DNA of 64,000 bases from Gymnorhina tibicen (GCA_013399875.1 VXAZ01008031.1:248001-312000), one strand, 5' to 3'; shown: positions 12,601 through 23,995, counted from the stretch's first letter. Notes: a model not told the origin generated them from the sequence alone. Numbers and translations are program-made.

Positions 12601-15600
12601 CAAGAGCTTTGAGGATGAAGATGGCTACCAGAGTCACGCTGTTGATATGGTGTTGATAGATTTTGTGTATTTTTTCAAAGCAGCCTGAAGAGTCATCTAG
12701 TTCAGGTCCCACTTCACTAAGCACTTCACACATCAAGTAAAGATCAAGTAAAGAAAGCATTTTAGAAGTTACAAGAAAAACAAAACCTAAATCCAGTAAG
12801 AAAGTAAGAAATCAGATTAAATTACTTCCAGTTAGTTCCCAGCTGTAGCAGCCCTTCCCATATAAAAAGTGGATGATAAAGATCTGCAAAATCCCAAAAG
12901 ATACAGTACAATTTGCTTTTCAAATTGTTTCTATAAACTCCTTCATTGGAAAGTGAAGGAGTAAATTTTTCCCCTTCTTGCCTCTCAGTCAAGTAAGTCC
13001 AGTTCTTCACCTCCAAAGAAATCTCCCAGTTTATCTTGGCAAGGTGAAGCTGAACCCTGCACTGCTGGAGGACTACGAGTGTGCCAAGTACCAAAGCCAG
13101 GGCAGGTACTGACACACTCTCTCAGCCAGGCAGAGATACAGCTGGCACTCAGGTTCAGGGCAGGCCAGTTTATTTCCCTCCAGTAAGAAGATGACAAAAC
13201 ATCTCCTTTCTAAGGCAGGCCATGATTCCACACAGCACAACAGTCTCTCCCACATTTCTCGGCTCACGCATCTGGCTGGCTACAGAACAGCTGACATCTC
13301 AGAACCAGAGAAGAATCCAAAAGCTCCGAGATTCCTTCTACAATAAAAAGCTGGTGCCAGGACTGAGCTACATTCACTCTCAAAAGACCAAATAGCCAGC
13401 AACAAAGGAGTAGTTTTCTCTTTGATAGAAAAATCAAACAGATTCTTACTCTTCTTGCGAGTACTATGCTGTCACAGGCTGGAAATCTATCTGGACATGG
13501 CTAACAGTCAAGACTTTCTTTGCCAGCCTTGTGTATATATATATATCTATATCTATCTGATTTTACTCTGGCACATTTGTTTCTGGCTAACACTGAGAGA
13601 AGACAGGGCAAGAAAAAGTAATGAGTCAAGGTGAGTGTCTTGGGATACACCAAAGAAGCTTCACACTTAGGATATTTTTTGGCAAGAAGCACTGGGTTAA
13701 TTCCTTTATCATCCAAGGCAAACCCAAAGAAAAGCAACACAGGTACCATGGCAGAGAAGTCATGGTTCCTGCAACTTGAACTCTTCTTAAGGCTGTTCAC
13801 AACAATGCCACAAATATTTGTCTATCACAAAACTCAAAGGAGAAGAGTGAACCAAGCCAGATGAGGCACCTAGCAGAAGTCACTGAGGACCCATGGAAAT
13901 GAGCACCCCTTCACTCCCCCACAGCAGCAGTTCACTAGGTTCCCCCCATCTCTATGGGAATGGGCCCCATTTTACATCCCCTTCACCTCCAAAAAGAGAA
14001 GTGGAGTAGCTTGTGACTTATCTTTAACTTCCTCACCCATCTCTCTACTCTCCTTGCAGTTACTGTCCCAGTTTCTTTCCACCTGCCTCAAATATATTTG
14101 AAGAGTCGTTTCGCAGTAATCTGAAATAGTTTCTAAAGCCAGCTCTCTACAAAATTTTCCTCATCTCCCTCTCATTTCTGACTGCATTTTTAGCTCATTC
14201 CTGGTGGTTTTTATAGCTCTCACAAACTTCTCCTTACTGAGCCAGCTATACTGTTACAAGCCACCTATTTATTGCTCATACTACCTTTACATCCCCATTT
14301 AACTACATTGGCCTCAGAAGAGCATTAAATGATAAGAGCTTCATGCTGCAGTCTCTCTGCCCATTCCTGAATTTTAAAAAAGCTTGATTAACCTGAAACC
14401 AGTGATGCTAAACATCCCTACTGAGAGCCCTGAGGGGTCTCTGGTCTGCTCTCTGTGCCCCTCTTTCACTCATGGATGCCCATCTCTTCTTTAGAACTGA
14501 AGGATGGGATGTAATAGGCAAATATGGATCTGTGAGTCCCCCCATCTAACACTACTCACCTACAGTGGTGTTTCCCCACATAGGGTGAGTTTAACTGGAC
14601 AGAATACAGACTTTGGAGAAGCATTATTAGCTGTTCTTCTAAAACTACCACCTCTCCCTCATACTCTCTAATACTTTACTTAACTTATACATAGGTTAGA
14701 TGTTTTCATTGTATTTTGTTATGTTTCCTTAAATAGCCCAGGAAGAAAAAGCAATTAAAGGCAACTAAATGCTCACTTAAGCCTGCAATAATGGAGGAAT
14801 GGGACCATTACCTAATACTGCCATTAGTCCACACACAGCATCATGAATCATAGAATGCCCTGAGTTGGAAAGGATCCACAAGGTTCATCAAGTTCATCCA
14901 ACTCCTGTCCCTGCACAGGACAACCCCAAGAATCCCACCATGTGCCTGAGAGTATTGTCCAAATGTTTTTTGAACTCTAGGATGCTTGGGGCCATGACTT
15001 TAATTACATTGCATTTCACTCTTTCCTCAAATTTCTCATAAATACCCATTACCTCTAATGCTGGTTGGAACACCAAACCCAGCCATAGGTCATTACTCGG
15101 TCACTTGCCTCACAACTACACTTCCACACTCTGATGCAAAGCTATGCAATAGGTAGGCTTTTTAGGATGACTTATCCTTAGATTTTTTCTTCAGCTTCCT
15201 GCTTTATTGCTTGCATATAAATATTAGAAAGTCTCTTTCACTTCTGCTTCTGCATGTCCCATGGAAAAGTGGTGTATAAGCCTGTCACTGTCTTAAAGCA
15301 AAAAGGTTCAAGTTTTTGTATTCAATATTCTGAATTCAAACAGAATCATAAGGACCCTGTAGAGCTGGCTTTAAAATCTGAGCTAAGTTCTCAAGAGCCA
15401 AAGACTCCTAAGCTACACCAGATCTCAGCTTTATTACTCTCCATCCATTCTGACAGCACAGACTCCTGTAGGTAATGAACTCAAATAATTAAGTTTCAAA
15501 AGGAAACAACTTTCCCCACTGTCAGTGTCAAGGCAGAAGGTGTCACATAATAAACGTCAGAAAGAGACTTCTAGGACTGTTTGATGAACACCACATCTCA

Positions 15601-18600
15601 TGGTGAGTCAGGTAGTCACAGTGCAGGTACAAACCCTCCACTAGACCCAGCTCTTCAGATGCACAGTAGGTTTGGTAGGTAGGAATGGCTGCCCTGCAAT
15701 AGATCTTGTCATACACTCTGAAACAGAAAAAGAGTTCAATTCATTCTGATCCACCTTGGGTGTACTTGCGATTGCTGGGACTGAAATTAAAATATCTTCC
15801 AAGGGTTTCACCTGGCATTGCTCTCTTAACAGGTATTCATTCTCCTTGCCTTCAGCAGTGGCGTTGGCTTTAAGCAATCACCCTTTAGCTTTACAGCACA
15901 GATAAGTAGATGCTAGAATAGCTGGTACTGGAACATCATCAGAGTAGGGCAGCAGCTTTTCATGTGCATGAAACTTCTTAACTGGATGCCTCAACATTAT
16001 AAAATATAACCTTCTAGGTATGTTACTGTGCAGTCCTTGAATGACTGACTAAACATGTATGTAACACCATCAATCTGCCATTTAAGATGTTAAATCCAAA
16101 ATTCAGATGCTAATACATCAGTATAAGAATGCATCAGATCCAGCCTACTAGCTATGGCTACCCAAATTAACCCGGGTAAAGAAGGAGGGCGTCTTGACAT
16201 CAAAAGCTGGATCAGCAATCCTAACCATGGGCTACAAGGATTTACCAGTGGAAGATGCCTTTTCCTGCTGCAGACTTATAACCACAGGCTAAAGTGTGCT
16301 TGAATCACTTCTCTGTGCGTCACAGTGTCCAACTGCTGTGTTCTACAGACCATGGCAGAAATAACTGAACCAGCTCCAAAAAGCAAGAGAGGTATCAGAA
16401 GCAAGAGACAAGCAAGGCTGGCATTCCAGCAGAACTCTTAAGCCCTGCTTTGTTGGCTTGACAGTTTTCTAAAACCCTTGTGAAGTTGAGGTGTACCTAC
16501 ACGGACTCCTGTTCCACAAGGCACAGCATGAGCCAACTAATGCTACAGGCCATCCCAGCCATAAACCAAGCAGCCAAGTATGAGTCCTGGCCTTCTATCT
16601 CCTAGACACCATGAGATTTGTCAACAGCACCTCTTAGTGCATTCACAGGTCCCACTCACCCAGCAGTGAAATTGTCTCAATTTTTTCCCATCCCTTTTCA
16701 ATCTGAAGCACGAAACCCATAGAAAAGAGATTGTTCAAACTGCTGCAATTTGCTTTATCACACCAAGAGACATTGTTTAGCCCGCTGATAAGATTTCAAA
16801 ATGGAAAAAAAGAAGCTGGCAGCTCCCCTCGAAGGTGTGAGAAGACAGCACTGCCCCAACTGAGGGCTCTGACATAATTTTATTGTACAGTGTCAAACCA
16901 ACATAGCTTCCCCAGCCTCAGGGAACAACCAAGGAATTTGCTCCTCAAGCCAGAGCCCTACTTCCTCTTCAAATGGTGTAGCTGCGGAAACTGGTAACCA
17001 CAATGGTTTATAATCCACAAGCAGGACTCCTGTTGTCATTACAAGGAGAAATAACTTTCTTCCAAGCCAGATCTGATTGCAGAGTCACGGTTAATCTGCT
17101 GGGAGGAAGATTACTGTGGTATAAGACTGTGAACAAGGTACCAGTTCATGTCTGATGTACACTCTGCAGAAGAGGAAGACAGGTCCAGCAGAAAGGACTC
17201 TAGTTCACTAGTTCACCACACAGGCTCTGTTTCTAAATGCAGGTGAGACAAAGCTAATCTGGGAACTCACATGCTCAAGGAAGGCATATAAACAGCAACA
17301 CCTCTTGCCTTATTCTGTATTCCTCCGCAGACAATTTTTGTTTTAACAGTATCATAGTATCATAGAATCATAGAATGGTTTGGGTTGGAAGGGACCTTAA
17401 AAGATCACTGTGTTCCAATCCCCTGACATGGGCAGAGACACCTTCCACTGGAAGATTGCTCAGAATCCTGTCCAGTCTGGCCTTGAACACCTCCAGGGAT
17501 GGAGCAGTCACAGCTTCTCTGGGCAACGTGTTTCCAGTGCCTCACCACCTTCACAGTAAAGAATTTTTTGCTAATATCTAATCTAAACCTACTCTTTCAG
17601 TTTGATTCCATTCTCCGTTGTCCTGTCAAGTAATGGGTCTGTTGCAAAGAGCTCAGAGAACTCCTGAAAAATGAGTGGCTGTGGGACAGGTAAGAGAAAC
17701 CCTAGTCCTCAGTGGACAGAAATGATACTGATCAGCCCTCTAGACCACCCTGCCAGGTAAGGCAGCACCTGCAGTCCAAGTCTCTCTGTGCTCTTCCCTA
17801 CCACCCTCTTGAAACACCACTCCTCCAGCTGCTAATTCTATTGCACGTTTCATTCAACAAAACTTCTGTGCAAAAGTGCCTTTTCAATGCGAGGTGCATG
17901 CTGACAGAGCTCACACAGCACCTCAGTGCTACAGAAGTCCCACAGGAAGTCCCAATTCACCCATGTACTCTAGCTCCTCTAACAAAAAGCACCAGAAAGC
18001 TGGGGAAATCAAGTGCGCAGTCCAGCACCAGTAAATCAAGAACCGATACACTGATGCATTCATAAGAGTTGTCTATCTCTCCAATTAATCTCAGAGCCAC
18101 TGCAGTTTCTAATACATTGAAAATGGATTCTGTACAGATTCAATTGGATTAATTCAAGTGATGCATGATTTTAAATATTCAACCAATTCATGCTCATATG
18201 GACTGAAAGATCTGTTCTGTTAGCTAGCAGTCCTATAGAAGGGTGAGGTGTTTCTAAAGAAAATACCATATAATAATTAACTGAAACCCTGAACTTCCAC
18301 CTTTTGGTATAATTTACTCTATAATTTCCATTCCAGACTAGACGAAAAGCGTGTTTGCTTAGCTAATAAAACCATTTAGCCAAGCAACCCCTCGCCTAGG
18401 GTTCAGACAAATCTCCTCCGGTTCACATCTCTAGATAAGCTCTGTTATCTGCAGCATGTTATCTCTGCATGCCAAACATATCTATTAAACCACAGTAGTT
18501 CAGTTACTGTTACCTTGGTGCTCAACAGTCTGGTACCTGTCCTTGAGAAACTCCAGTGATCAGCAGACACATTGCAAAACTTCAATCTGCCTTTCAAAGT

Positions 18601-18636
18601 CTTCACCACTTTGCAAGCTGTCAAAATTCTTGTCAT
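593..18636 (-). CDS. CPS1: CPS1, carbamoyl-phosphate synthetase 1 (mitochondrial), coding exons 1-6, 3' part off window
   Basis: Six exons on the minus strand join in frame: 18636-18514, 9762-9653, 5697-5553, 4972-4883, 4476-4420 and 685-593 (618 nt, codons 1-206, ending in phase 0). All introns are GT-AG. The translation follows vertebrate CPS1 almost residue by residue: a basic mitochondrial leader starting [11 protein letters not shown], then the amino part of the small-subunit (CarA-like) region with the conserved blocks [24 protein letters not shown] and [17 protein letters not shown]1 condenses ammonia, bicarbonate and 2 ATP to carbamoyl phosphate in the mitochondrial matrix and is activated by N-acetylglutamate. 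The glutaminase-like subdomain (Cys in glutamine-using forms, lost in CPS1), both ATP-grasp domains and the effector domain lie beyond position 1, so substrate use cannot be read here. No stop or frameshift is seen. Confidence 0.97.
2753..2757. repeat. Target-site duplication GTGTG, left copy (right copy 4121-4125)
   Basis: The five-base direct repeat exactly abuts the TG and CA ends of the LTR at 2758-4120. The left copy sits in a short GT run, so chance agreement is somewhat easier than for an ordinary pentamer. Confidence 0.75.
2758..4120 (+). mobile_element. Solo LTR of an avian ERVL-like endogenous retrovirus, full length, with target duplication
   Basis: The element begins TGTAGGTTAGGCACAGCC and ends GTCAAACCACAACA, so it has TG...CA termini. 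The five bases GTGTG occur directly before it (2753-2757) and directly after it (4121-4125). A TATA-like TATTTAAG lies at 2926-2933, and a polyadenylation signal AATAAA at 3942-3947 sits in a T-rich, late-LTR context, so the LTR reads left to right, opposite to CPS1. The sequence style matches widespread bird ERVL-type LTRs, and 5-bp duplications suit ERVL. No gag, pol or env remains, as expected after LTR-LTR recombination. The GC-rich block at 2980-3240 is part of it. Confidence 0.85.
4420..4476 (-). CDS. CPS1: CPS1 coding exon 5
   Basis: Nineteen codons encode [19 protein letters not shown], flanked by acceptor ttcttcag and donor GTATGA. It contains the GIDTR motif that is nearly invariant in CarA-type small subunits. 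An ERV solo LTR ends only 300 bases downstream, inside intron 5. Confidence 0.96.
4563..4720 (-). mobile_element. CR1 LINE 3' end fragment in CPS1 intron 4
   Basis: It reads cacagaatcatagaacag then tttgggctgg, followed by the GGACACCTT, CATGGACAGGGACACC and CCCCATCCAGCCTGACC blocks typical of the CR1 3' end in reverse orientation. The element is truncated at its 5' side, as most CR1 copies are. The right limit is approximate. It fills much of the 406-base intron 4 (4477-4882). Confidence 0.85.
4883..4972 (-). CDS. CPS1: CPS1 coding exon 4
   Basis: Thirty codons in phase 0 encode [16 protein letters not shown], then [14 protein letters not shown]. The acceptor is ctctacag and the donor GTGAGC. 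It aligns with human [16 protein letters not shown]. This is the helical part of the small-subunit domain. Confidence 0.96.
4973..5552 (-). other. CPS1: CPS1 intron 3
   Basis: This 580-base intron is AT-rich and carries a short GAA run at about 5433-5449. No other element is recognised. Confidence 0.8.
5553..5697 (-). CDS. CPS1: CPS1 coding exon 3
   Basis: This 145-nt exon encodes [20 protein letters not shown], then [18 protein letters not shown] and [10 protein letters not shown], and ends at donor GTAATA. It carries the DPSYKGQI and GNGG signatures shared by CarA and all CPS small-subunit domains. The codon for the preceding Gly is split across intron 2 (GG|A). Confidence 0.97.
5698..9652 (-). 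other. CPS1: CPS1 intron 2
   Basis: The intron is 4 kb. A CT-rich microsatellite lies at 9496-9516. I see no exon, RNA gene or recognisable transposable element in the rest. Confidence 0.8.
9653..9762 (-). CDS. CPS1: CPS1 coding exon 2 (start of CarA-like region)
   Basis: This 110-nt exon encodes [20 protein letters not shown] and then [16 protein letters not shown], followed by donor GTAAGG. It matches human CPS1 from AQTAHIVLEDG onward. It is the first beta-rich part of the small-subunit domain and marks the start of the mature enzyme. The acceptor reads ctctagGTGCAGACG. A second AG six bases downstream could be used and would drop Val-Gln in frame. Confidence 0.96.
13531..13559. repeat. 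TA / TATC microsatellite
   Basis: A run of alternating TA, 13 bases or more, passes into TCTATATCTATCTG. It is a simple repeat within CPS1 intron 1 and likely length-variable between individuals. Confidence 0.8.
14843..15085 (-). mobile_element. CR1 LINE 3' fragment
   Basis: It begins with the CR1 tail ATGAATCATAGAATGCCC and continues TGAGTTGGAAAGGATCCAC, with the diagnostic CCAACTCCTGTCCCTGCAC and ACCCCAAGAATCCCACC blocks, all in reverse orientation. The 5' end is truncated near 15085. Confidence 0.87.
17351..17630 (-). mobile_element. CR1 LINE 3' fragment
   Basis: It starts with the repeated octamer tail ATCATAGAATCATAGAATGG, then GGTTGGAAGGGACCTTAAA, CCTTGAACACCTCCAGGGAT and the GTAAAGAATTTTTTGC block, which is the reverse complement of the standard avian CR1 3' UTR. 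The copy is relatively well preserved and 5'-truncated. Confidence 0.93.
18514..18636 (-). CDS. CPS1: CPS1 coding exon 1: start codon and mitochondrial leader
   Basis: The exon gives 41 codons beginning [15 protein letters not shown] and ending RLLSTK, then a GTAACA donor. It is rich in Lys, Arg and hydroxylated residues, as expected for the roughly 38-residue matrix-targeting peptide of CPS1. The Met at 18636 is chosen because human CPS1 also begins MTRILTAFKVV. The frame stays open upstream for at least 26 codons with no further ATG. The AG directly before the start codon region (ctttcaagATG) and a pyrimidine-rich stretch upstream leave room for splicing from an upstream first exon. No clear TATA box was seen. 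Confidence 0.95.
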
Positions 18637-18639
18637 CTT

Positions 18640-21600
18640 GAAAGCTGCCAATAGGTAACTAAAGTTTAAAGAACACAAGAGAAAATAAAAATCTGCTTGT
18701 ATGTATTTCTTCACGATTTGGTGCTGACAATATGCTCTTGTAGATCACAGGGGAAGAGAACAGAGGCACAGCAGGCACATTGGACTGACTGTACAGCACT
18801 GCCCTCCACCTTCCCATTTATTCTGCCATTAAAAGTCCCAGGTGCAGCCCCACCTCCTCCCACCCCTCCTCAGAGGGGTGCTTGCTTAGGCACCCTTGCA
18901 ACACTTCTCCTCAGGCTGGTCTCTGAGCACTGTCACAGGGGTTGCAACACAGGCCAGACACCATCTGGAAGACAGCAAATCCTGCAAGAGAAATCACCCC
19001 AAGAATACAAGAGCATGTAGTGGCAGGACAAGAGGGAGCTTTTCAAACTGAAAGAGAGTAGGTTTAGATTAAATATTAGGTAGGAATTCTTCCCTGTAAG
19101 GGTGGTGAGGCCCTGGCACAGGTTGCCCAGAGAAGCTGTGTCTGCCCCATCCCTGGAAGTGTTCAAGGCCACATTGGACAGGACTTGGAGCAACGCAGCC
19201 TAGTGGAAGGTGTGCCTGCCCGTGGCAGGGTATGGAACTGGATGATCTTCCACATCCCCTTCATACTCAAACCATTCTATGATTTTGAACAGCACAGGGG
19301 CCAGGCTGTTCACAGTGTGGTTTTGAGAGCTCTCAAATGTGGGGTCTGCATGCTGGCTGGTGGGACAGCCTGTGGCTGCTACGAGCATACTTGTACTAAA
19401 GGACATGAAGCAGGAAGACCAAGTTCCATGGAAAGATGGAATCTTTACTCTGTGTTTGGAGAGTATGCACTAGCACAGGTTCCAAAGTGCTGTCTGCCCT
19501 CAAATAAATGAAAAATAAAATTTTCACAACAAAAAATAAATGGTTGCAAAAGAAAAACATCTTCTGGTAATATTTCAATGGTCAACAGATGAAATAAGGT
19601 TAAATTTTCCATATATTATCCCTTAACTACAGACCTTTGTGACTATAATATTTTACCTGTAACACTAGACTACACTCTTCATAAAGAATCATACTCCTCA
19701 TTAGCAGAGATGAAAATGTCTCATTAAGACAAAAGATGGGGGAGAAGTGTGCCCATTTATTATTCTTCAAGAACTAAAAAGAAGAGGCATCTTTTGAAAT
19801 ACAGGTGATCAAAGTTTTAATTGGCTCAAAGCAATATATATACATACAGGTTTTTTGTTCAGCTGGACACATTCTGCTGTAAAAGAATTAGGTGACTTTT
19901 AATCAGTGGCAGTAATAATCATGACTTCTTTTTATACAGTGGTTTGAGATTAGTCTAAATTGACACCAGTACCACATAAAAATATTTCCTGTGCAGCTCA
20001 TTATCTATTCACCAGGTTGAACAGTCATGAACATCTTAAAAGATAGAGAGGAGAGAGCACAATGGGTTTAGGTACACTGCATGACATGAAAAGTTTTTGG
20101 AAACTTGGATGAGAAACACATAGGAAAGGCCCGAATCCAGATGACTGAAAGAGATAGACAGAGATAGGGTAGAAGACAGACTGCGTGTAGAGAAGCTCAC
20201 TGCTTCAACATGGGCTTTACAGGTGTGCAGAGCCAGAAGAACCAAGCCAAAAATGTTTCCTGATAACTTCATGGTGGTTTAGGACATAATCACTTTTCCT
20301 ACAAGAAGATACCTAACAATCATTCTGATTTGTAGAAGGAGCTTGAGAGATACAGATTTTGCTTTTTGCAAACAAACAAAAACAAATAAATACAGGGGAC
20401 TGGAAAATGTTTTTGTTAGTTCTTCCTCCATTTGCTTGGCTCTAGCCTGTACTGATCCAGAAGCCAAAGCCATGCATATAAGTGACTGGATTGCAAAAAG
20501 CTGTACCTTGTACTAGAAAGGTCATCTTAATATACAAACACAAGTGAGCTCACACATGCGGTTCAGGAGCCAGCTTTCTTCCAAAGTCACATTTCACGTT
20601 ATGTTAGCTTTAAACTGCCACGAATGTAATACACAGCATTTGGAAGGTTATTTGTTATGGCTATACTGAACAGGAAATTTCACACTCCATTTTACTCTCT
20701 GCCAACATCAGGGAGTGACTTTGGGCCCTAGGATACATGTTTGAACCAGAATCAAACCATGCTGGCAGTTTCAGCACCCTAACTGCTAATTCCTAACTTC
20801 CCTCTTCCACCACATGAGTTGCAGTGAGGCTGCACCATGAAGCTGATCAATCCACATAAAAACTCACCCCTTCCTTCCACCATGAGGCCATTCATGAACA
20901 CAGGGCATATGGAATGGGCAGAAAATGGACTTTGCCTTTTGGCAGAATGGCATCTTGCAGGTGCAAACAAGCTGCATAACCACATATGCACTGTGTTCAG
21001 TGTGTCAGGGATCTGCTGCACACATATAGACCTACTGTGGCAGCTGTATGTTAAGGATTAAATGCTATATGGGTGAACAACAGGCAAAAAAATAGTTTCC
21101 TTCATCACCTCCACAGCAAGGATGTTCCACTGACGACTGTTTTAGATTTGACCCTGCCATCTTCCTTATGTTCATGCATGTTTTATTATCAAAATTAATC
21201 AAGCCCACCTCAGACCTTCTGAGATTACAAAGGTTATGCCTCCAGTATAAGAATCTTAAAGCCTTCCCCATGATGAAGGAATTTCCCTCTGCAAAAACCA
21301 GGAGAAAACATCCAAGCTATTTGTCTCATTGCCAGCATGCTAAAAAAAGGTCACAAACTATTGACACCTTGAGGCCAGAAAATATATCATGTATTCTCTA
21401 AAGAAGCCTCAGCTCTGAAAAACCTGTAAACACACAAATAAACCACCTGTAGTTTGGATAGATTTTAAGTATGCTCTTCACTTAACATAAAGACCAGAAG
21501 AGGCAGAATCACTAACAGATGGAATCAATAGGGAGAAAGAAACCAGCCATAGTATAGTGGAAAAAGAACAGAGACCCATGGTTTTATGGAAATGCAACCA

Positions 21601-23330
21601 CACTGCCTGAGCTTAGAATTTGCCAGCCAGTACATGACTTGCAATTGTAGCACCCCTACAGAAAGTTTGGGCAGGGGCTCTGGAGGAAGGATGTGTATCA
21701 GAGAAATCAAGAACGGCAGAAGATTCACTCAGACAAGAACAGTTCAAGTACTGAGGGAGGAAGGTAGAAAATTGCAATTCTGGCTTCCTTACCATGTCTT
21801 AGGTGTTCAGAGAAAGGCAGAGTGCCTTTTGTTTCATATTCAGTTACAGTATTGTACAGAGAGAGGGATTAGGGGAAGGAGAGCAAAATACCCATTAAAA
21901 TGAGAAACTTTTTGTTGCTGTTTACAAGTGGAAAACCCCAGAAACAAAATTCGTCACATAGCCCCACTGGACCATAAAAATCACACAAAACCAGTGGTCT
22001 GTGGCTTTGCAAATCCCCAGGGACAAGAGATTCAAAGAAAGCTAAGTACCTACATTTTCAGAGGTTTAAAACAAAGTGCTTGACCTTAAGAAGAGAAGTG
22101 CTCAGAGCAGATGGGGCCCTGCTTAGATGTCCCAGAACTGGTGCCCCAAAATGGCACCTAAAGCCATTTGTCAAAGCTGGGAAGTTCTGCTTTAAGCAAC
22201 CAAGCTATGCGGGATTTTTCATTTTCAAGTTTTCTGTAAAAAGCACAAGATAGTTCCAATCTTGCTTGAGAGACAACAGATCAGGGCCAATTTGTGAGCA
22301 TGTTGGGCCAGATTCACATCAGTGCAAGTCCCAAGTAATTGCTTTCAGCTCAGTGGAGCTTCAAGTGGCATAAGTCTCCCCGGGACTGGGACCAGTGTAA
22401 CAAGCAGCCCACATGAATTGATTGGACTCTATTTCTTATAGGTGAAATCAGAGAAGAACTTTTTCCCTCCATATGTCCTTCAGATACTTTTGAAAATCTC
22501 TCCTGCCATATGTCCAGTTGTGTCTGATTTCTGACCACCCTGTCTTGTCTCCACTAAATTACATTTGAAAAGTATTGACTGGAAAAACAGAATAGTTGAA
22601 AGTTCCAGCAAAACTGCAATTCTCAGCTGCCACTAGGAAGAAGACAAATATTCTCCTCCACCTCTACAGCTCACACAAAATCCCTCAAAGTGATTTTGAA
22701 ACCCTCTCTTCCATTTCAAGGCAAGCTCCACGCTTCCCAAGGAACTTACAATAGTTTTGAAAGCACCTGACAAATATTGAGGTGTACAATATATTTCCTA
22801 ATCAGGTGTTAGTTCATCAAGAGAGATCACTGCAGAGCTAGGTAGCAATTTTTGATCAAACCCCATTACCTCAGAGACAATAACTTACTTTTTTTGCAGT
22901 ATGTAGTGGGGGAATAAAAAAATTCTCTTGTTCACATGCAAATGAACTAACAGCATCCAGACATCCCCCATTACCCAATCCTCTTGGATTGCTGCAGGAG
23001 AGAAAGCTGCTTTGATCCAATCTCAGATCAAACTAAGCATTTCAAGAAAACCCTAAGATGTTTAGAAAACAGCAAAGCAACACAAGCTGAGAATTTCAAA
23101 ACTAAGGCTGATCTTCACCTGTGTATACAGAGAGAAACTGAAAGGAGTAAGAACCAAGTATAAGTCTTACCCCTCAGCTCTCCTGAATTAAGTCACAGCC
23201 AGAACAAAGGGTTTTTTCCTGAGTTTATTCTATTTTAGAGGAGGTCTGGGGAAAAGGGTATTTTAAATTTTAATGGGAGAGGTTCTTAGCAGATCTTCAG
23301 ATTCAGGTGCTGATTTTTGATTCAGTCTTA
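18640..23330. other. Proximal upstream region of CPS1 exon 1, no confirmed gene
   Basis: Apart from the CR1 at 19023-19286 nothing repetitive is recognised. One minus-strand mini open frame at 20201-20272 resembles a secretory leader with a phase-0 donor (see findings). CPS1 promoter elements must lie here or farther upstream, but I cannot place them with confidence. Confidence 0.6.
19023..19286 (+). mobile_element. CR1 LINE 3' fragment
   Basis: The forward-orientation CR1 end reads GGACAAGAGGGAGC, GGTTTAGATTAAATATTAGG, CACAGGTTGCCCAGAGAAGC, GGAACTGGATGATC and finishes AAACCATTCTATGATTTTGA. It lies opposite to CPS1 and about 400 bases upstream of its first coding exon. Confidence 0.92.
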
Positions 23331-23335
23331 CTAAC
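23331..23335. repeat. Target-site duplication CTAAC, left copy (right copy 23996-24000)
   Basis: A perfect 5-bp direct repeat abuts the TG and CA ends of the LTR at 23336-23995. Its length fits ERVL-type integration. Confidence 0.85.
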
Positions 23336-23995
23336 TGCCGTGGTTTAGGCCAAATCCAGGGAAACGTCCAAAAGGAACGTCTCCTCAAAGGAAGGCAGGC
23401 CACAAACCACCCCTCCCCCCAACCGGGTTCGGGAAAAAACAAATTTTCTTCGGAGGAAAGTGAAGGAGAAAATAAAAACTATTTATTTAACAAACACACA
23501 GGAAAATAATAATAATAATGCTAAATAATAAAATCTCTCGCTCTGGAGAGAAAACCTGAAAGATTTTAGAGTCCTTCTGTGGGTGCGGTCTCTCTCCTCC
23601 TCCTCAGAGCTGGGTCGGCGTGGGGGGCCCCCCTCCAGGCCGGTGGAAGGTCCCCTGGTGGGGTTCTGATGTTCTGGCGTTCTGAACAAGTCCAGAAGAG
23701 AAGAAGAGGAAAAAAAAACCCGAAGTCCCAAGAGAAAAAAACTCAATTCTCCATCTCTCTCCGAAGAAACAGCCGAAAAGCTGGCTGAAAAGCAAGTAGC
23801 AGTGCCTCCCTGCTCCTCAACAGCAGCCCTAGCTAATCTCTGTGTCTTTGAAGCACAAACTGTTTTGAAAAGTTCGCTCAGTTTTTTTTCTCTGTCCCTT
23901 GCATCCAGTTTTAAAGGCCTAGAAAGGCTCAGGAATCATGTCTGGGCATAAAGCAGTGATAGGGGATACAACAGCATAAAGTCGCCCCCAAGACA
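23336..23995 (-). mobile_element. Solo LTR of an avian ERVL-like endogenous retrovirus with target duplication
   Basis: On the plus strand it opens TGCCGTGGTTTAGGCC and closes CCCCCAAGACA. The pentamer CTAAC flanks both ends exactly (23331-23335 and 23996-24000). Read on the minus strand it begins TGTCTTGGGGGCGAC, has a TTTAAAAC TATA-like box, a polyadenylation signal AATAAA (complement at 23482-23487) and ends TAAACCACGGCA. That ending is like that of the LTR at 2758-4120, so minus is the likely sense. There are no internal viral genes. The AAT run at about 23506-23520 is part of it. Confidence 0.88.

Larger units (their letters stand above)
9763..18513 (-). other. CPS1: CPS1 intron 1
   Basis: The intron is 8.75 kb. 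It holds a TA/TATC microsatellite at 13531-13559 and two CR1 3' fragments (14843-15085 and 17351-17630). The remainder is unique-looking sequence without a recognised gene. Confidence 0.85.
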
